Positions 29,226 through 38,839 of a stretch of DNA of 41,609 nucleotides are shown piece after piece. The notes beneath the pieces were generated by a model. It saw only the letters and a program-made list of their open reading frames with translations. It was not told the origin of the DNA and did no database searches. Origin of the DNA: an uncultured Lachnospiraceae bacterium (GTDB lineage: Bacteria > Bacillota > Clostridia > Lachnospirales > Lachnospiraceae). The stretch lies in NCBI GenBank assembly GCA_905234525.1, contig CAJOIL010000013.1:1-41609 (forward strand). Direction: 5' to 3'. The position numbers and the translations under genes are program-made. Numbering within the stretch: the first letter of the stretch is position 1; each line of letters begins with the position of its first letter.

Positions 29226-31034
29226 ATGGCTAAGAATAGGAAAATGTGGATAATAATTTTTGCCATATTCGTATTGGGAAGTGTGTTTCATTATTTCTAC
29301 GGTACATTTGACAAAAGTGTTGAGCTCCTTCCCGATGAGCTTAGATATTATTGTATGGCAAGAAGCATTTATCTTGGAGATGGCTTGACCTTTAAAGGCT
29401 TACCCCTGTCATATACTAAGTTCGGATATATGCTGTTCCTGGCACCGTTTTTTGCTGTTGGCGACGGAATACTCAGAGTTAAGCTAATTACGCTTTTTAG
29501 CAGCATTGTGATGATGACAAGCATTTTTCCGCTTTATGGCATTATGAACAGACTTAATCTTTCTGATAAGCTTAAGACGTTTATCTTAATCAGCTTTATG
29601 GTTTTCCCCGGACTTATGATGTCAGCAACATATATGTCTGAAGTTTTATATTGGCCGCTAATGTTTTTATTCATTTATCTCTGGCTTCTTAACAGGGATA
29701 AGAAGAATATTATCGTATCGATTGCGCTCGGAATTATCGGTTACTACGGCTATGCGGTAAAGGAAGTATTCTTGGGCGTCATAGTTTCTGTAGTTATCTT
29801 TGAGATACTGTTTCCCATTGTCTCATATTTCACAGATAAGAAGGATAATCGGTTATCGCTTAAGACTTATTATGATAAGAAGAATATCTTTGCCACACTT
29901 TCCATAGTCTTGATGTTTGTGTTAATTCACGTGCTATTATCGGTATCATTTTTTGCCGGTATGTCTAATTCATATGATAATCAGATTGGACTTGATGTAC
30001 TTTTAAGCTTTGATAATATCCTATATATGCTGTACGGCTTTATATATTATCTTGTAACAATTCCGCTTGCCGTATTGATAATGCCGATTATTGTGCCGGT
30101 CCTGCTTAACAGACAGCTTGATGATAAGACGAGAGCCCTGCATTTTTTCAATATGGTAAATGTAATAACAATGATAGGGATTGTTATATTTACGATAACG
30201 GTAAGAGAGGATTTTGGGGAAATGATTCCGCGAATTCATTTTAGATATTTCGACCCGCTTCTTGTTATTTTTATCGTAACATTTTTTGTGTGTTTAGATA
30301 GGAAGGATGTAGCTCTTAAGTTCAACAGATTTAATGCTGTTACGATTATATCCGTATTGATTATAACCTTTGCATTCTTCAGAGGCGTAAGAGTTTGTAC
30401 GGAGATAGATCAATTCTCGCTTAACTGGATTGATTCGCTTATGAGTGTATTCGGTGATACGAAGGGTGTATTTATTGCAGATGCAATAATTGCGGCAGTT
30501 GTTATTTTTACGACACTTCTGCTGTTTCAATCGCGTAAGCAGATAGTTGGTATAGTGGCATTTGTAATAATGCTTTTTGTCAGTATATTTAATACGGTCA
30601 CAACAAAGGAGAGAATAGTTTCTTATATGAACAGACCTACGGACTTAATTGATGCGGCGGTTGATATTAATAATAAGATGAAGGACATTGACGGTAATAT
30701 TTTTTATATCAGTGCATACAGTAACGGGGAGAAATGTATAGATACATATTTTGATCGTAACATGGGGTTAATGTTCGTTGATTGGAACTACTCTAAGGGG
30801 TTAGATGCAAAGACATATGAGGTTAATGATATGACATTTCCGATGCAATTCGGTCTTTGGCAGCTAAAGTATGATGATGTCGATACTGTTGATTACATAT
30901 TGGTAGAGAAGGGCTACGAGCCGGTAGATGTGATGTTTGATAATGTAACGCGTGATGAAGAATTAAGTAATAATCATTTCGATGTATACAGGAATAATAT
31001 ACCTACTAAGATGACATTTGTTAAGGCTGATTAA
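29226..31034 (+). CDS. GT-C membrane glycosyltransferase, GT39/ArnT-like
   Basis: A 602-residue protein with about 12 membrane helices and a soluble C-terminal domain (from about 500) ending in a short beta-rich tail. The first external loop contains LLPDELRYYCMARSIYLGDG, where Asp37-Glu38 is in the position of the catalytic acid of GT39/GT83 enzymes that use polyprenyl-phosphate sugars. The loop also has LPLSYTKFGYMLFLAP, like the substrate-facing segment of such enzymes. It is single copy in the window. The ribosome site is GAGGTAA. Donor and acceptor are unknown. Confidence 0.65.
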   Translation: MAKNRKMWIIIFAIFVLGSVFHYFYGTFDKSVELLPDELRYYCMARSIYLGDGLTFKGLPLSYTKFGYMLFLAPFFAVGDGILRVKLITLFSSIVMMTSIFPLYGIMNRLNLSDKLKTFILISFMVFPGLMMSATYMSEVLYWPLMFLFIYLWLLNRDKKNIIVSIALGIIGYYGYAVKEVFLGVIVSVVIFEILFPIVSYFTDKKDNRLSLKTYYDKKNIFATLSIVLMFVLIHVLLSVSFFAGMSNSYDNQIGLDVLLSFDNILYMLYGFIYYLVTIPLAVLIMPIIVPVLLNRQLDDKTRALHFFNMVNVITMIGIVIFTITVREDFGEMIPRIHFRYFDPLLVIFIVTFFVCLDRKDVALKFNRFNAVTIISVLIITFAFFRGVRVCTEIDQFSLNWIDSLMSVFGDTKGVFIADAIIAAVVIFTTLLLFQSRKQIVGIVAFVIMLFVSIFNTVTTKERIVSYMNRPTDLIDAAVDINNKMKDIDGNIFYISAYSNGEKCIDTYFDRNMGLMFVDWNYSKGLDAKTYEVNDMTFPMQFGLWQLKYDDVDTVDYILVEKGYEPVDVMFDNVTRDEELSNNHFDVYRNNIPTKMTFVKAD

Positions 31035-31043
31035 GATAAACGT

Positions 31044-32453
31044 ATGTTGAAAAAGCTTCGTATAACCAATAACAGAACTGAATACGTATTATTTATTATT
31101 GCAATTATCGTATCGCTGCTTTATATATTTACCATTGCACAAAGCGATATGCGAACGATTGCCAATTGGGGCTACGATTTATTAGAGTCGATTAAACTGG
31201 GCGCGCTAAGTGAATTCCCTGCATATACTAACGACTTAAGACAGATGCCGAGTAATTATACAATGCTTGCCAATATGACTACGGCAGCTTGGTTAAGTCC
31301 GCTTTATATCATACAGAACATAATCGGTAACACATTTCCCATAGAGATATATTGGCTGTGGTATAAGTGTCTTATTGGAATTATTCATTTTGTAAATGTG
31401 TATTTGATTGGAAAAGTGCTGTCTAAGCTTAATGTGGCAACACGCAATATCAATATAATTCGCATATTATATATGCTGTCAACTATTGTACTTGTAACAG
31501 TAATCGGTCAAGGTCAGATAGATATGATATGCCTTCTGTTTGTATTATTGGGTTATCATTATTTGATTGACGGTAAGTATATGCTGATGGCATTAATGTT
31601 TGGAATAAGCTTGATTTTTAAGCCCTTTGCATTGCTTATGGTTGTGCCTATACTAATACTGTTATCGGCAAAGCTTAAGGGTAGAACATTGCTGTCAGCA
31701 TTGATAACGGCCCTTCCTTATGGCATCAATGTATTGGCAACTAAGCTTATTATGCCGGAGTATGACAGGTACGTTAACCTTGTTAACGAGCAAAGCAAGG
31801 AAATAATGGGCTCTAACAGAATAGAAGAGATATTTGCCCTTAGAATTAACAGTATTCTTGTATTCTTTGCGGCAATGCTTATTCTGTGCTTTATCTGCTA
31901 TTATAGGTCATGGCATAATGGGATAAAGATAACGGATTATATTATATTGCCTACGCTGGGATTTATGATGTATGCACTGTTTGTATCGCCGGCAGCGTAT
32001 TGGTTTATAATAATAATACCGAGCCTTTATTTGATGGGGCAATTTTTCGAAAAGAGGTATGAATTCTATTTGCTGAATCTCGGCATTAATATAGGCTGTA
32101 TGATTAATGTGTATTTCAGTGAGAAGCAGTATTCACCGTCACCTGAATTGTCTGTTTTCGGCTATATTACGGGGCATGAGCAATCGCAATTTTTATATCG
32201 CGTATTTGACAGTGATATAATTACATATATTCAATTTATATCGTGTACATTATTTGTTGTGTGTGCTTTGATAATTATAGGAATGTTTATATATAAGATT
32301 CATAAGGATAAGTCTGATATGCGAGACATACAATGTATTCAAAAGGGTGTTAATACCAATACATACACAAGAACGGATAATGCATGGCTGATTATTCAAG
32401 CCGCTCCGGCATTAGTTTATTTGGGATTTTCGTATATACAATATTTTATGTAA
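31044..32453 (+). CDS. GT-C membrane glycosyltransferase, GT87-like (family A, copy 2)
   Basis: A 469-residue paralogue of the gene at 23704. Shared features are QSDMRTIANWGYDLLES in the first external loop (Asp35), MPSNYTMLANMTTAAWLSPLY, GQGQIDMI (about 155-162), IFKPFALL and NRIEEIFALRINSIL. There are about 11 membrane helices. The ribosome site is weak; it starts 9 bases after the GT39-like gene. It probably has the same chemistry as copy 1 with another acceptor. Confidence 0.68.
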   Translation: MLKKLRITNNRTEYVLFIIAIIVSLLYIFTIAQSDMRTIANWGYDLLESIKLGALSEFPAYTNDLRQMPSNYTMLANMTTAAWLSPLYIIQNIIGNTFPIEIYWLWYKCLIGIIHFVNVYLIGKVLSKLNVATRNINIIRILYMLSTIVLVTVIGQGQIDMICLLFVLLGYHYLIDGKYMLMALMFGISLIFKPFALLMVVPILILLSAKLKGRTLLSALITALPYGINVLATKLIMPEYDRYVNLVNEQSKEIMGSNRIEEIFALRINSILVFFAAMLILCFICYYRSWHNGIKITDYIILPTLGFMMYALFVSPAAYWFIIIIPSLYLMGQFFEKRYEFYLLNLGINIGCMINVYFSEKQYSPSPELSVFGYITGHEQSQFLYRVFDSDIITYIQFISCTLFVVCALIIIGMFIYKIHKDKSDMRDIQCIQKGVNTNTYTRTDNAWLIIQAAPALVYLGFSYIQYFM

Positions 32454-32464
32454 GGGTACTTAAA

Positions 32465-34258
32465 ATGAGTGTAATTAACAAAACAAAATTATTATTTGAA
32501 AAAAGATATGTGGCCTTTCTTTGGGGCGCATTAATAGGAATTATTATATTTCTATTACAATACGGCGTTGATGTACTTTGCTTTACGAATGTAACGTGGC
32601 TTACGCATTCTAATGATTTAGAGGGGCTATGGGATTTGACACAGCATTATTACGGCTGGGTTGTATACCGCAACTCACCATGGACATTTCCCATAGGGTT
32701 GCTGGAAGGAATAGCGGTTAACCCCATTTCTGTTGCATATACGGATTCAATTCCTCTTTTTGCAATAATATTTAAGGTGCTCTCGCCCATATTACCTGCC
32801 AATTTCCAGTATTTCGGGCTGTTTGAGATAATGTGCTATGCACTTATGGGAGGCTTCGGAAGCTTAATTACTCATAAGTTTACCAAGAGCATCATTAATA
32901 ATTCCGTATCAGCAGTACTATTTGTAATATCGCCGGTATTACTTAAGAGAACGTTTTATCATTCGGCGCTGTCAGCTCATTTCCTGATTCTTATAGCAAT
33001 ATGCCTGTGGATATATCGCGATGAGATGGCGGACATAACACATGTGATATTGTGGAGCGTGCTTAGTATGCTGTGCACACTTATCAATCCGTATTATGTG
33101 CCGATGGTAATGGGTATAATGTTTTGTTCCCTGCTACAGAGCTTGATAGTTAAGAAGAGATGGATATATACATTGGTGTGTGCTCTCGTGCCGGGTGTAT
33201 GCGCCTTAGCTATCGGCTGGCCCTTGGGATTATTCTACGGAGAAGTAAGCTCGGGTGGTGAAGGCTTAGAGATGGTAAGCTTTAATGCCGATCAATTATT
33301 CAATCCGAATAATCCTCTTCTTCGTCATAGCGACTATTGGTTTGATTATGTATCCTACTCGAAGTTCCTACCCAATTTGCCGCTTCACACTGATTGGCAG
33401 ATGGAGGGCTTTTCTTATCTCGGATTGGGAATGCTGATTTTAATCGTACTTGTCGGTATATTATGGATAATAAGTCTCGTTAAGGGCAGGGATAAGTTTA
33501 AGGATAAGGGCTATCGCAAAGTATACATTTCCTACATTATTACAATTGCAATTTGCATGGTAGTATTCACGCTTCTTGCAATGGGACCGGATGGCTCGCT
33601 TGGCACACATGTATTGTATAGCATTAAGTGGCCTAAGTTTATTTATAACCTGTTTGCAATATTCAGAACCTGCGGAAGATTCATATGGCCCGTATATTAT
33701 ATGTTTATGTCACTTGCGCTTATAGGTACGACAGTGCTTATAGATAAGAAGCGATTGGTCAGTATAATTCTTATTGTTATAACTATTATACAGATTGTCG
33801 ATCTTTGGCCTTCCTTCGTTTACAAGAGGGATGTATATAAGAAGGCAAGTGCCGACTATGATGCTGATTACACTAATCCGCTGTATCAGTCGGATGTATG
33901 GAAGGACTTGGCAGGACAGATTGATGAGATTATATTTGTTCCGCCGACAGATAAATCAATATGCTTCAGAGCAGAGAAGTCGTGTCTGTTTGAAGGGTAC
34001 GCAATAGACAATGATATTAAGATGAGTGCGTCTTATTGCAGTAGAGATGTATCAGCGATGGCAGATGAATATGCCAAAGAGAATTTCGCCAAGCGAAGGA
34101 ACGGTGAGACATTCCCTAATGCGATTTACGTAATGCTGTATGATAATATGTTTGATGCGGTTAGAGAAGCAGGATTACCGATTTACAGATACGGTGATTT
34201 TTATATAGCAAGTGACAGAGACCTTAGTAAATATTCGGATTTGGAATTAGTTAAATAG
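32465..34258 (+). CDS. DUF6311-like polytopic membrane protein (copy 2)
   Basis: A protein of about 597 residues, clearly paralogous to the one at 16199: LTHSNDLEGLWDLTQHYYGW, PWTFPIGLLEG, YTDSIPLFAIIFK, FQYFGLFEIMCYALMGGFGSLIT and FRTCGRFIWPVYYM recur. The first Asp-Asp is Asn-Asp here; the remaining acids are kept. Some 12 membrane helices and a C-terminal external domain are seen. AAGGG 8 bases before ATG 32465 decides the start; the longer in-frame ATG at 32384 would lie in the upstream gene. Unlike copy 1, no small coiled-coil gene precedes it. Confidence 0.7.
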   Translation: MSVINKTKLLFEKRYVAFLWGALIGIIIFLLQYGVDVLCFTNVTWLTHSNDLEGLWDLTQHYYGWVVYRNSPWTFPIGLLEGIAVNPISVAYTDSIPLFAIIFKVLSPILPANFQYFGLFEIMCYALMGGFGSLITHKFTKSIINNSVSAVLFVISPVLLKRTFYHSALSAHFLILIAICLWIYRDEMADITHVILWSVLSMLCTLINPYYVPMVMGIMFCSLLQSLIVKKRWIYTLVCALVPGVCALAIGWPLGLFYGEVSSGGEGLEMVSFNADQLFNPNNPLLRHSDYWFDYVSYSKFLPNLPLHTDWQMEGFSYLGLGMLILIVLVGILWIISLVKGRDKFKDKGYRKVYISYIITIAICMVVFTLLAMGPDGSLGTHVLYSIKWPKFIYNLFAIFRTCGRFIWPVYYMFMSLALIGTTVLIDKKRLVSIILIVITIIQIVDLWPSFVYKRDVYKKASADYDADYTNPLYQSDVWKDLAGQIDEIIFVPPTDKSICFRAEKSCLFEGYAIDNDIKMSASYCSRDVSAMADEYAKENFAKRRNGETFPNAIYVMLYDNMFDAVREAGLPIYRYGDFYIASDRDLSKYSDLELVK

Positions 34259-34259
34259 T

Positions 34260-35360
34260 ATGATAAAGCTTAAGGATAATACGCCTAACAGAGAATACTG
34301 GAATATTGTTAAGGGACTTGGCATTCTGCTTGTAGTAGTAGGGCATGCCTGTACATTTTCGGTTGAGTTTGTATATATTTTTCATCTGCAATTATTCTTC
34401 TTTGTATCGGGGTATTTGTATTCTGAAAAAAAGTATGGCGACCACCCGCTGCAATATGTTAAGAAGAGATTTGTTTCGCTTTGGCTAAAATATATGATTT
34501 TGTCGGCGATACTTGTGATTTTGCACAATCCCTTATATGACATGGGAATGCAACGATTGGATGCAACAAGGTATTCCGCGGGCGACATTTTGCTTAATCT
34601 TGTATATTGTGTAATCGGTAACAGTAAGGAGCTGTTGGGAGGTACACTTTGGTTTTTGCCGGCACTGTTTCTTGTAGTAGTATTTCTTGAAATTATTGTT
34701 TGCATCAGCAGGCGACTGGAGAAGCTTACCGGACACACTGTTGTTAAGCTTGTGTTTCAAGCTGTATTGATACTTGCAATGACATATTTGGGATACAGAT
34801 TAATCGCTGCGGAGTATGATTTTGTGGCTGATTTGCAGGTAGTGCTGGCAGTGATGCTCTATGCCTGGCTTGGTTACATTATCAGGAATTATGCAGATAT
34901 CAGCAAGTTGATTAATCTTAAGATAACTAAGATTATAGCCGTAGTTGTTATGATAATCGGCTTTGGTTATGTATATTGGTACTCTACGAGACATTGGGTA
35001 GACCTTATATTCGGCTCTGTAACATTGTCTATGTATTTGCCTGCAATAGTCGGAATAGTAGCATGTCTTATATTGTCATATATAATAAAGGCTATCCCCG
35101 TTGTCGGTAAATTCTTCGAAAGAATGGGAAAGAATTCCTTGATAATAATGATTGTTCATTATCCTGTTCTTAAGATTATAGATAAGCTGATTTGTGTATA
35201 TATTGGTGATAGTGACGGAACAATTTATGATAAGATACCTATTAGCTTTCCGAATATATGGCCGGTATATATTATTGTGTCTGTAGGAATATCGCTATTC
35301 GTAGCATTTATTATTAATAAGATTAAAGCAACCGGGGTTAATAAACATGCAAGCTGTTAA
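34260..35360 (+). CDS. Acyltransferase 3 membrane protein, probable sugar O-acetylase (2)
   Basis: A 366-residue protein with about ten membrane helices. GLGILLVVVGHACT (His29) and FHLQLFFFVSGYLYS, followed by the basic KKRFVSLWLKY segment, match the fucose 4-O-acetylase/OafA branch of the AT3 family. GTLWFLPALF is another family landmark. It starts 1 base after the DUF6311-like stop without a clear ribosome site, so translation is probably coupled. It overlaps the next gene by 14 bases. Confidence 0.84.
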   Translation: MIKLKDNTPNREYWNIVKGLGILLVVVGHACTFSVEFVYIFHLQLFFFVSGYLYSEKKYGDHPLQYVKKRFVSLWLKYMILSAILVILHNPLYDMGMQRLDATRYSAGDILLNLVYCVIGNSKELLGGTLWFLPALFLVVVFLEIIVCISRRLEKLTGHTVVKLVFQAVLILAMTYLGYRLIAAEYDFVADLQVVLAVMLYAWLGYIIRNYADISKLINLKITKIIAVVVMIIGFGYVYWYSTRHWVDLIFGSVTLSMYLPAIVGIVACLILSYIIKAIPVVGKFFERMGKNSLIIMIVHYPVLKIIDKLICVYIGDSDGTIYDKIPISFPNIWPVYIIVSVGISLFVAFIINKIKATGVNKHASC

Positions 35361-36531
35361 GTTCAAGACAACAACCGGATATAAGCTGATTTTCATAGTT
35401 ATAACTATTGTTATGTCACTTAGATGCGTTGGCAAGGAATTAGTGACCTCACTTACAACCGCATTAGCTTTTTCATATGAATACGGCTTTTATGATAAGA
35501 GCCTTGTGGGAAGCATGTATAAGCTGATAGCAGGCTTTTTTACAGATGATGTATATTCTTATAATGTGGCATTTATCTTCTCGGCTATACTGATGCTTCT
35601 CGGAATAATTATTTACATAATTATGGGAAATGTATTACTTGGCAAAGCAGACGAAGCAAGGCGCGAAGCGGTCTTCATAATACTGATATTTTTCACTATA
35701 TTTGCCGCAAGTATAATTACGGCAGAGGACTATATCGGTTCAGCACAATCATTTCTTCTGATTACATTGCTTATATATATATACTGTTTAATCGTTAACA
35801 AGGTAAGTGCATTGCTCTTTGTAATTCCGATAATTGCAATGGTTACGGACAGTGATTTCGCACTTGAGTATATGTCGATTATAATCGTACTTTTACTATA
35901 CAGAATATACACAAGTACGAATAAGACCAAATATAAAGCAATATTATTTGTTAATCTGATAAGTACAATTCTGCTATACATTTACTTCATAATAAGTCAT
36001 ACAGCCCTTTATGAAGACGTGATAAGAACAAGGGCAAAGGCCTTGTCGTCCGAGTATGAGGTTAAGGAGGGACTGCTTAAATATTATATGTATGGCTTTG
36101 CGGGCGGAATGGATAGCATGCCGGAGCCCATTATATGCATTCAAAGGATTGTATATATGATATTGCTTCTTATTCCGTTTATTGTTTTCTTTGTAATTAT
36201 GTATCGCAGGGTATGGAAAGCAACGATAAGTAGCAGTAACAGACTCTTTTACAGAATACTTCCCTTTGGGAGCATTCTTGTAATACCGTTATTTATTTAC
36301 AGCAATAATTACGGTACATGGTTTTTTGCAATGCTTTCATATTATGTGCTTACCACGTTAGCGCTTATATTAATGGGAGATGAGCATGTATATACGGCCT
36401 TTAACGGTATTATCAATACTATAAAAACAAAATATAAATGGCTTATAATACTGCTGATATATGCGGTGTTCTTTACACCGATTGACAGTGTTAAGGTCGG
36501 TCAGTTTGTTAATAATTTTGTTATTAGATAA
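35347..36531 (+). CDS. Family B membrane protein, member 4 (motifs lost)
   Basis: A 394-residue polytopic protein related to the family B proteins by overall layout and ALAFSYEYGFYDKSLVGSMY near the N-terminus. The family's polar motifs are gone: RG is KS, GRxD is GSAQ (131-134), IH(E/Q)G is TDSD (167-170), the HEILG loop is missing and D(Y/F)GR is NNYGT. The frame is intact. It overlaps the acyltransferase gene by 14 bases and is followed 12 bases later by an intact member. This mirrors the pair at 26879 and 28110, in reverse order. Confidence 0.52.
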   Translation: MQAVKFKTTTGYKLIFIVITIVMSLRCVGKELVTSLTTALAFSYEYGFYDKSLVGSMYKLIAGFFTDDVYSYNVAFIFSAILMLLGIIIYIIMGNVLLGKADEARREAVFIILIFFTIFAASIITAEDYIGSAQSFLLITLLIYIYCLIVNKVSALLFVIPIIAMVTDSDFALEYMSIIIVLLLYRIYTSTNKTKYKAILFVNLISTILLYIYFIISHTALYEDVIRTRAKALSSEYEVKEGLLKYYMYGFAGGMDSMPEPIICIQRIVYMILLLIPFIVFFVIMYRRVWKATISSSNRLFYRILPFGSILVIPLFIYSNNYGTWFFAMLSYYVLTTLALILMGDEHVYTAFNGIINTIKTKYKWLIILLIYAVFFTPIDSVKVGQFVNNFVIR

Positions 36532-36543
36532 AGGATAAGAGAT

Positions 36544-37779
36544 TTGATTAAGAGACTTAAAGCTGATCCCAACAGAATGTTTTTAGCGGCAATGGCACTG
36601 TTTATGTGTCTTATGGCATGCAGATTTTTTGTAAAGCAATTATCAAGCTTTAATGTTACCTTGTATGCCTTTGGCTATCAATACGGATTTATGTCTCGCG
36701 GATTAATTGGAACGATATGGCGTGGAATAGATTATATACTTCCGGGAGATCAGATGACATATGATGCCTTGTATGCATTCAGCATGGTTATAACTGTATG
36801 CTATATTGTTGTAATGTTTATTTTCTTCTGTTTAATGGTTAACAGAGCTGCGGATAAGGATATACATAATATAAGGTATCTTGTAATTTTCTTATCCATA
36901 TTTGCAATTCCTATTTTTATGACAAGATCAAACTATGGAAGAATTGATTTGTTCTTGTATATTATTTTATTCGTTTGTTTGATGGCAATCGTTAAGGGGC
37001 GTCACGAGTGGATATGCATACCGCTTGTAATAGTAGCGGAATGTATACATCAAGGCTTTGTATTCATGAATATTAATATTATCCTTGTTCTTTTATTCTA
37101 TAAGGCTCTTAAGAATACGGGTAAGGACAGGGTAAAGTACTTTGTCATTTTAATAGCAACCTTTGTGGCAGCATCTGTTTTCTTCTTGTACTTTGAATTT
37201 TTCTCGCATGTGGATGGCGAGCTTATATATGATGAGATTGTAACAACAGCCAAGTCCTTATCAGCATCCGGCAAGGCATACGGTACGATGCTTGTTCAGC
37301 ACGAGATTCTTGGTGAGGGTGTGTGGATGGATGAATGGAAATATCATTTTGCCAATTTTGTAGATGTTCCGATTTTTGTTATATTCTTCCTGCCATATCT
37401 TTTTATCGGTATACATTTTCTGAAAAAGCTTGTTAAGAGGCAGAATAATATTCAAGATAAGCTCATATATCTCGCGGTTGCGTTAGGTTCACTTACCGTA
37501 ATACCCGAGATGCTTCTAAAGGTAGACTTTGGCAGATATGTATTTGCTGTATTTTTCTATTATATTGCAATTGTAATGTGCTTAATTGTAATGGGCGACA
37601 ACGATGTGGCTGAAGAATTAGAGAATACCAAGGCAGCAGTTAAGAGCAAGCTACCCTTTGCAATAATTCTGCTTGTATATCCGATAATATTTATGCCACT
37701 GTATGATGTAGTAATTTCGCTTGTAGACAGTAACTTAGCGCAGATAGTTACCAATGGTGAAATATATGTCAGCAGATAG
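36544..37779 (+). CDS. Family B membrane protein, member 5 (motifs intact)
   Basis: A 411-residue polytopic protein, closest in motif content to the one at 18052: YGFMSRGLIG (Arg52), GRID (132-135), IHQGFVFMN (His169), YFEFFSH...HEILG (from His253) and DFGRY (328-332). It starts at TTG with AGGATAAGAGA just upstream. It pairs with the motif-poor gene immediately before it. The function is inferred to be GT-C-like; the family is not recognised. Confidence 0.58.
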   Translation: MIKRLKADPNRMFLAAMALFMCLMACRFFVKQLSSFNVTLYAFGYQYGFMSRGLIGTIWRGIDYILPGDQMTYDALYAFSMVITVCYIVVMFIFFCLMVNRAADKDIHNIRYLVIFLSIFAIPIFMTRSNYGRIDLFLYIILFVCLMAIVKGRHEWICIPLVIVAECIHQGFVFMNINIILVLLFYKALKNTGKDRVKYFVILIATFVAASVFFLYFEFFSHVDGELIYDEIVTTAKSLSASGKAYGTMLVQHEILGEGVWMDEWKYHFANFVDVPIFVIFFLPYLFIGIHFLKKLVKRQNNIQDKLIYLAVALGSLTVIPEMLLKVDFGRYVFAVFFYYIAIVMCLIVMGDNDVAEELENTKAAVKSKLPFAIILLVYPIIFMPLYDVVISLVDSNLAQIVTNGEIYVSR

Positions 37780-37792
37780 TTAGGAGATTAAG

Positions 37793-38839
37793 TTGAAGAA
37801 ATATTATGCAGGTCTTAATCTATATAGGTTTTTGGCAGCAGCTATGGTTGCCTTTTTCTTTCACTATCGTATTGTGCTTGGCGATTCGCCGTTTGCGGGA
37901 ACTACAGTGGGAGACTTTCTTAATGCCAACGGCGGATATGTAGTAGAGCTATTCTTTATTATTTCCGGCTTTGTTGCATACAACGCATATCTTAAGAGAA
38001 TCAGTGATGGGACACTTAAGTTTAAGGAATTCATAATCGGCAGAATTAAGCGAATGTATCCTACATTAATAATTTCCGTAACGGTAGTATTTGTTCTGAT
38101 GTGGCTCGGATATGCCATATGGGATACGCCGTTAATTAAGGATAGCGCTACTTCGCCGTTTGCTTTTATTCTTAATATGTTGGGACTAAACGGCGGAATA
38201 ATAGCAGAGTCAGCATTTGTATCGGTTAACGGACCATCGTGGTATGTCAGTGTTTTAATGGTTTGTTACTTGCTGTTTTTTGTAATAAGCTTATTCTCTC
38301 ATAAATCCGAAGGTGGCGCTATTGTATTATTTATTGTTGTAATTATTATCGGATTGTTTGTTTATCTTAATCCCGTTAACCTACCGTTTCTTTCATTGTC
38401 ATGTGCGAGAGGTTATATATACTTTTTTATAGGGGTTATTTGGGCTAAGATACAATCGCGCCTTTCATTCAAGGGTTCAATTATTACCTGCGTCTTAAGT
38501 GTGGTAATGATATTGATGTTTGTATTTGCATATTATCATGATTTGCTTTATCAAGAATCACTGGAGGTAGGTCTTTGTATTGTTCTGCCGCTTGTTCTTA
38601 TCGGGCTTAATGTAAGTGGCTTTAATAAAATTTGCGATAATAGACCGGTACGATTCTTGGGTAATATTTCATACGGTATTTTTATGTGGAACATACCGAC
38701 CTTTGTATGTGTGCGATTGATTGAACAGACTGCGGGAATAGATTTTGACTACGGTAATATATGGGTATATTTAGCGATAGTTGTTATTAATATAATAGCA
38801 GGGACATTATCATATGAATTTATTGAGAAGCAAAAATAA
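37793..38839 (+). CDS. Acyltransferase 3 membrane protein, probable sugar O-acylase (3)
   Basis: A 348-residue protein with about ten membrane helices. It opens LNLYRFLAAAMVAFFFHYRI (His24), followed by GGYVVELFFIISGFVAY, FIIGRIKRMYPTL (basic-P motif, about 81-93) and GPSWYVSVLMVCYLLFF, all standard for OafA-type AT3 acyltransferases. It starts at TTG with AGGAGA about 6 bases upstream, 13 bases after the family B gene. It overlaps the next gene by 26 bases. Confidence 0.85.
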   Translation: MKKYYAGLNLYRFLAAAMVAFFFHYRIVLGDSPFAGTTVGDFLNANGGYVVELFFIISGFVAYNAYLKRISDGTLKFKEFIIGRIKRMYPTLIISVTVVFVLMWLGYAIWDTPLIKDSATSPFAFILNMLGLNGGIIAESAFVSVNGPSWYVSVLMVCYLLFFVISLFSHKSEGGAIVLFIVVIIIGLFVYLNPVNLPFLSLSCARGYIYFFIGVIWAKIQSRLSFKGSIITCVLSVVMILMFVFAYYHDLLYQESLEVGLCIVLPLVLIGLNVSGFNKICDNRPVRFLGNISYGIFMWNIPTFVCVRLIEQTAGIDFDYGNIWVYLAIVVINIIAGTLSYEFIEKQK

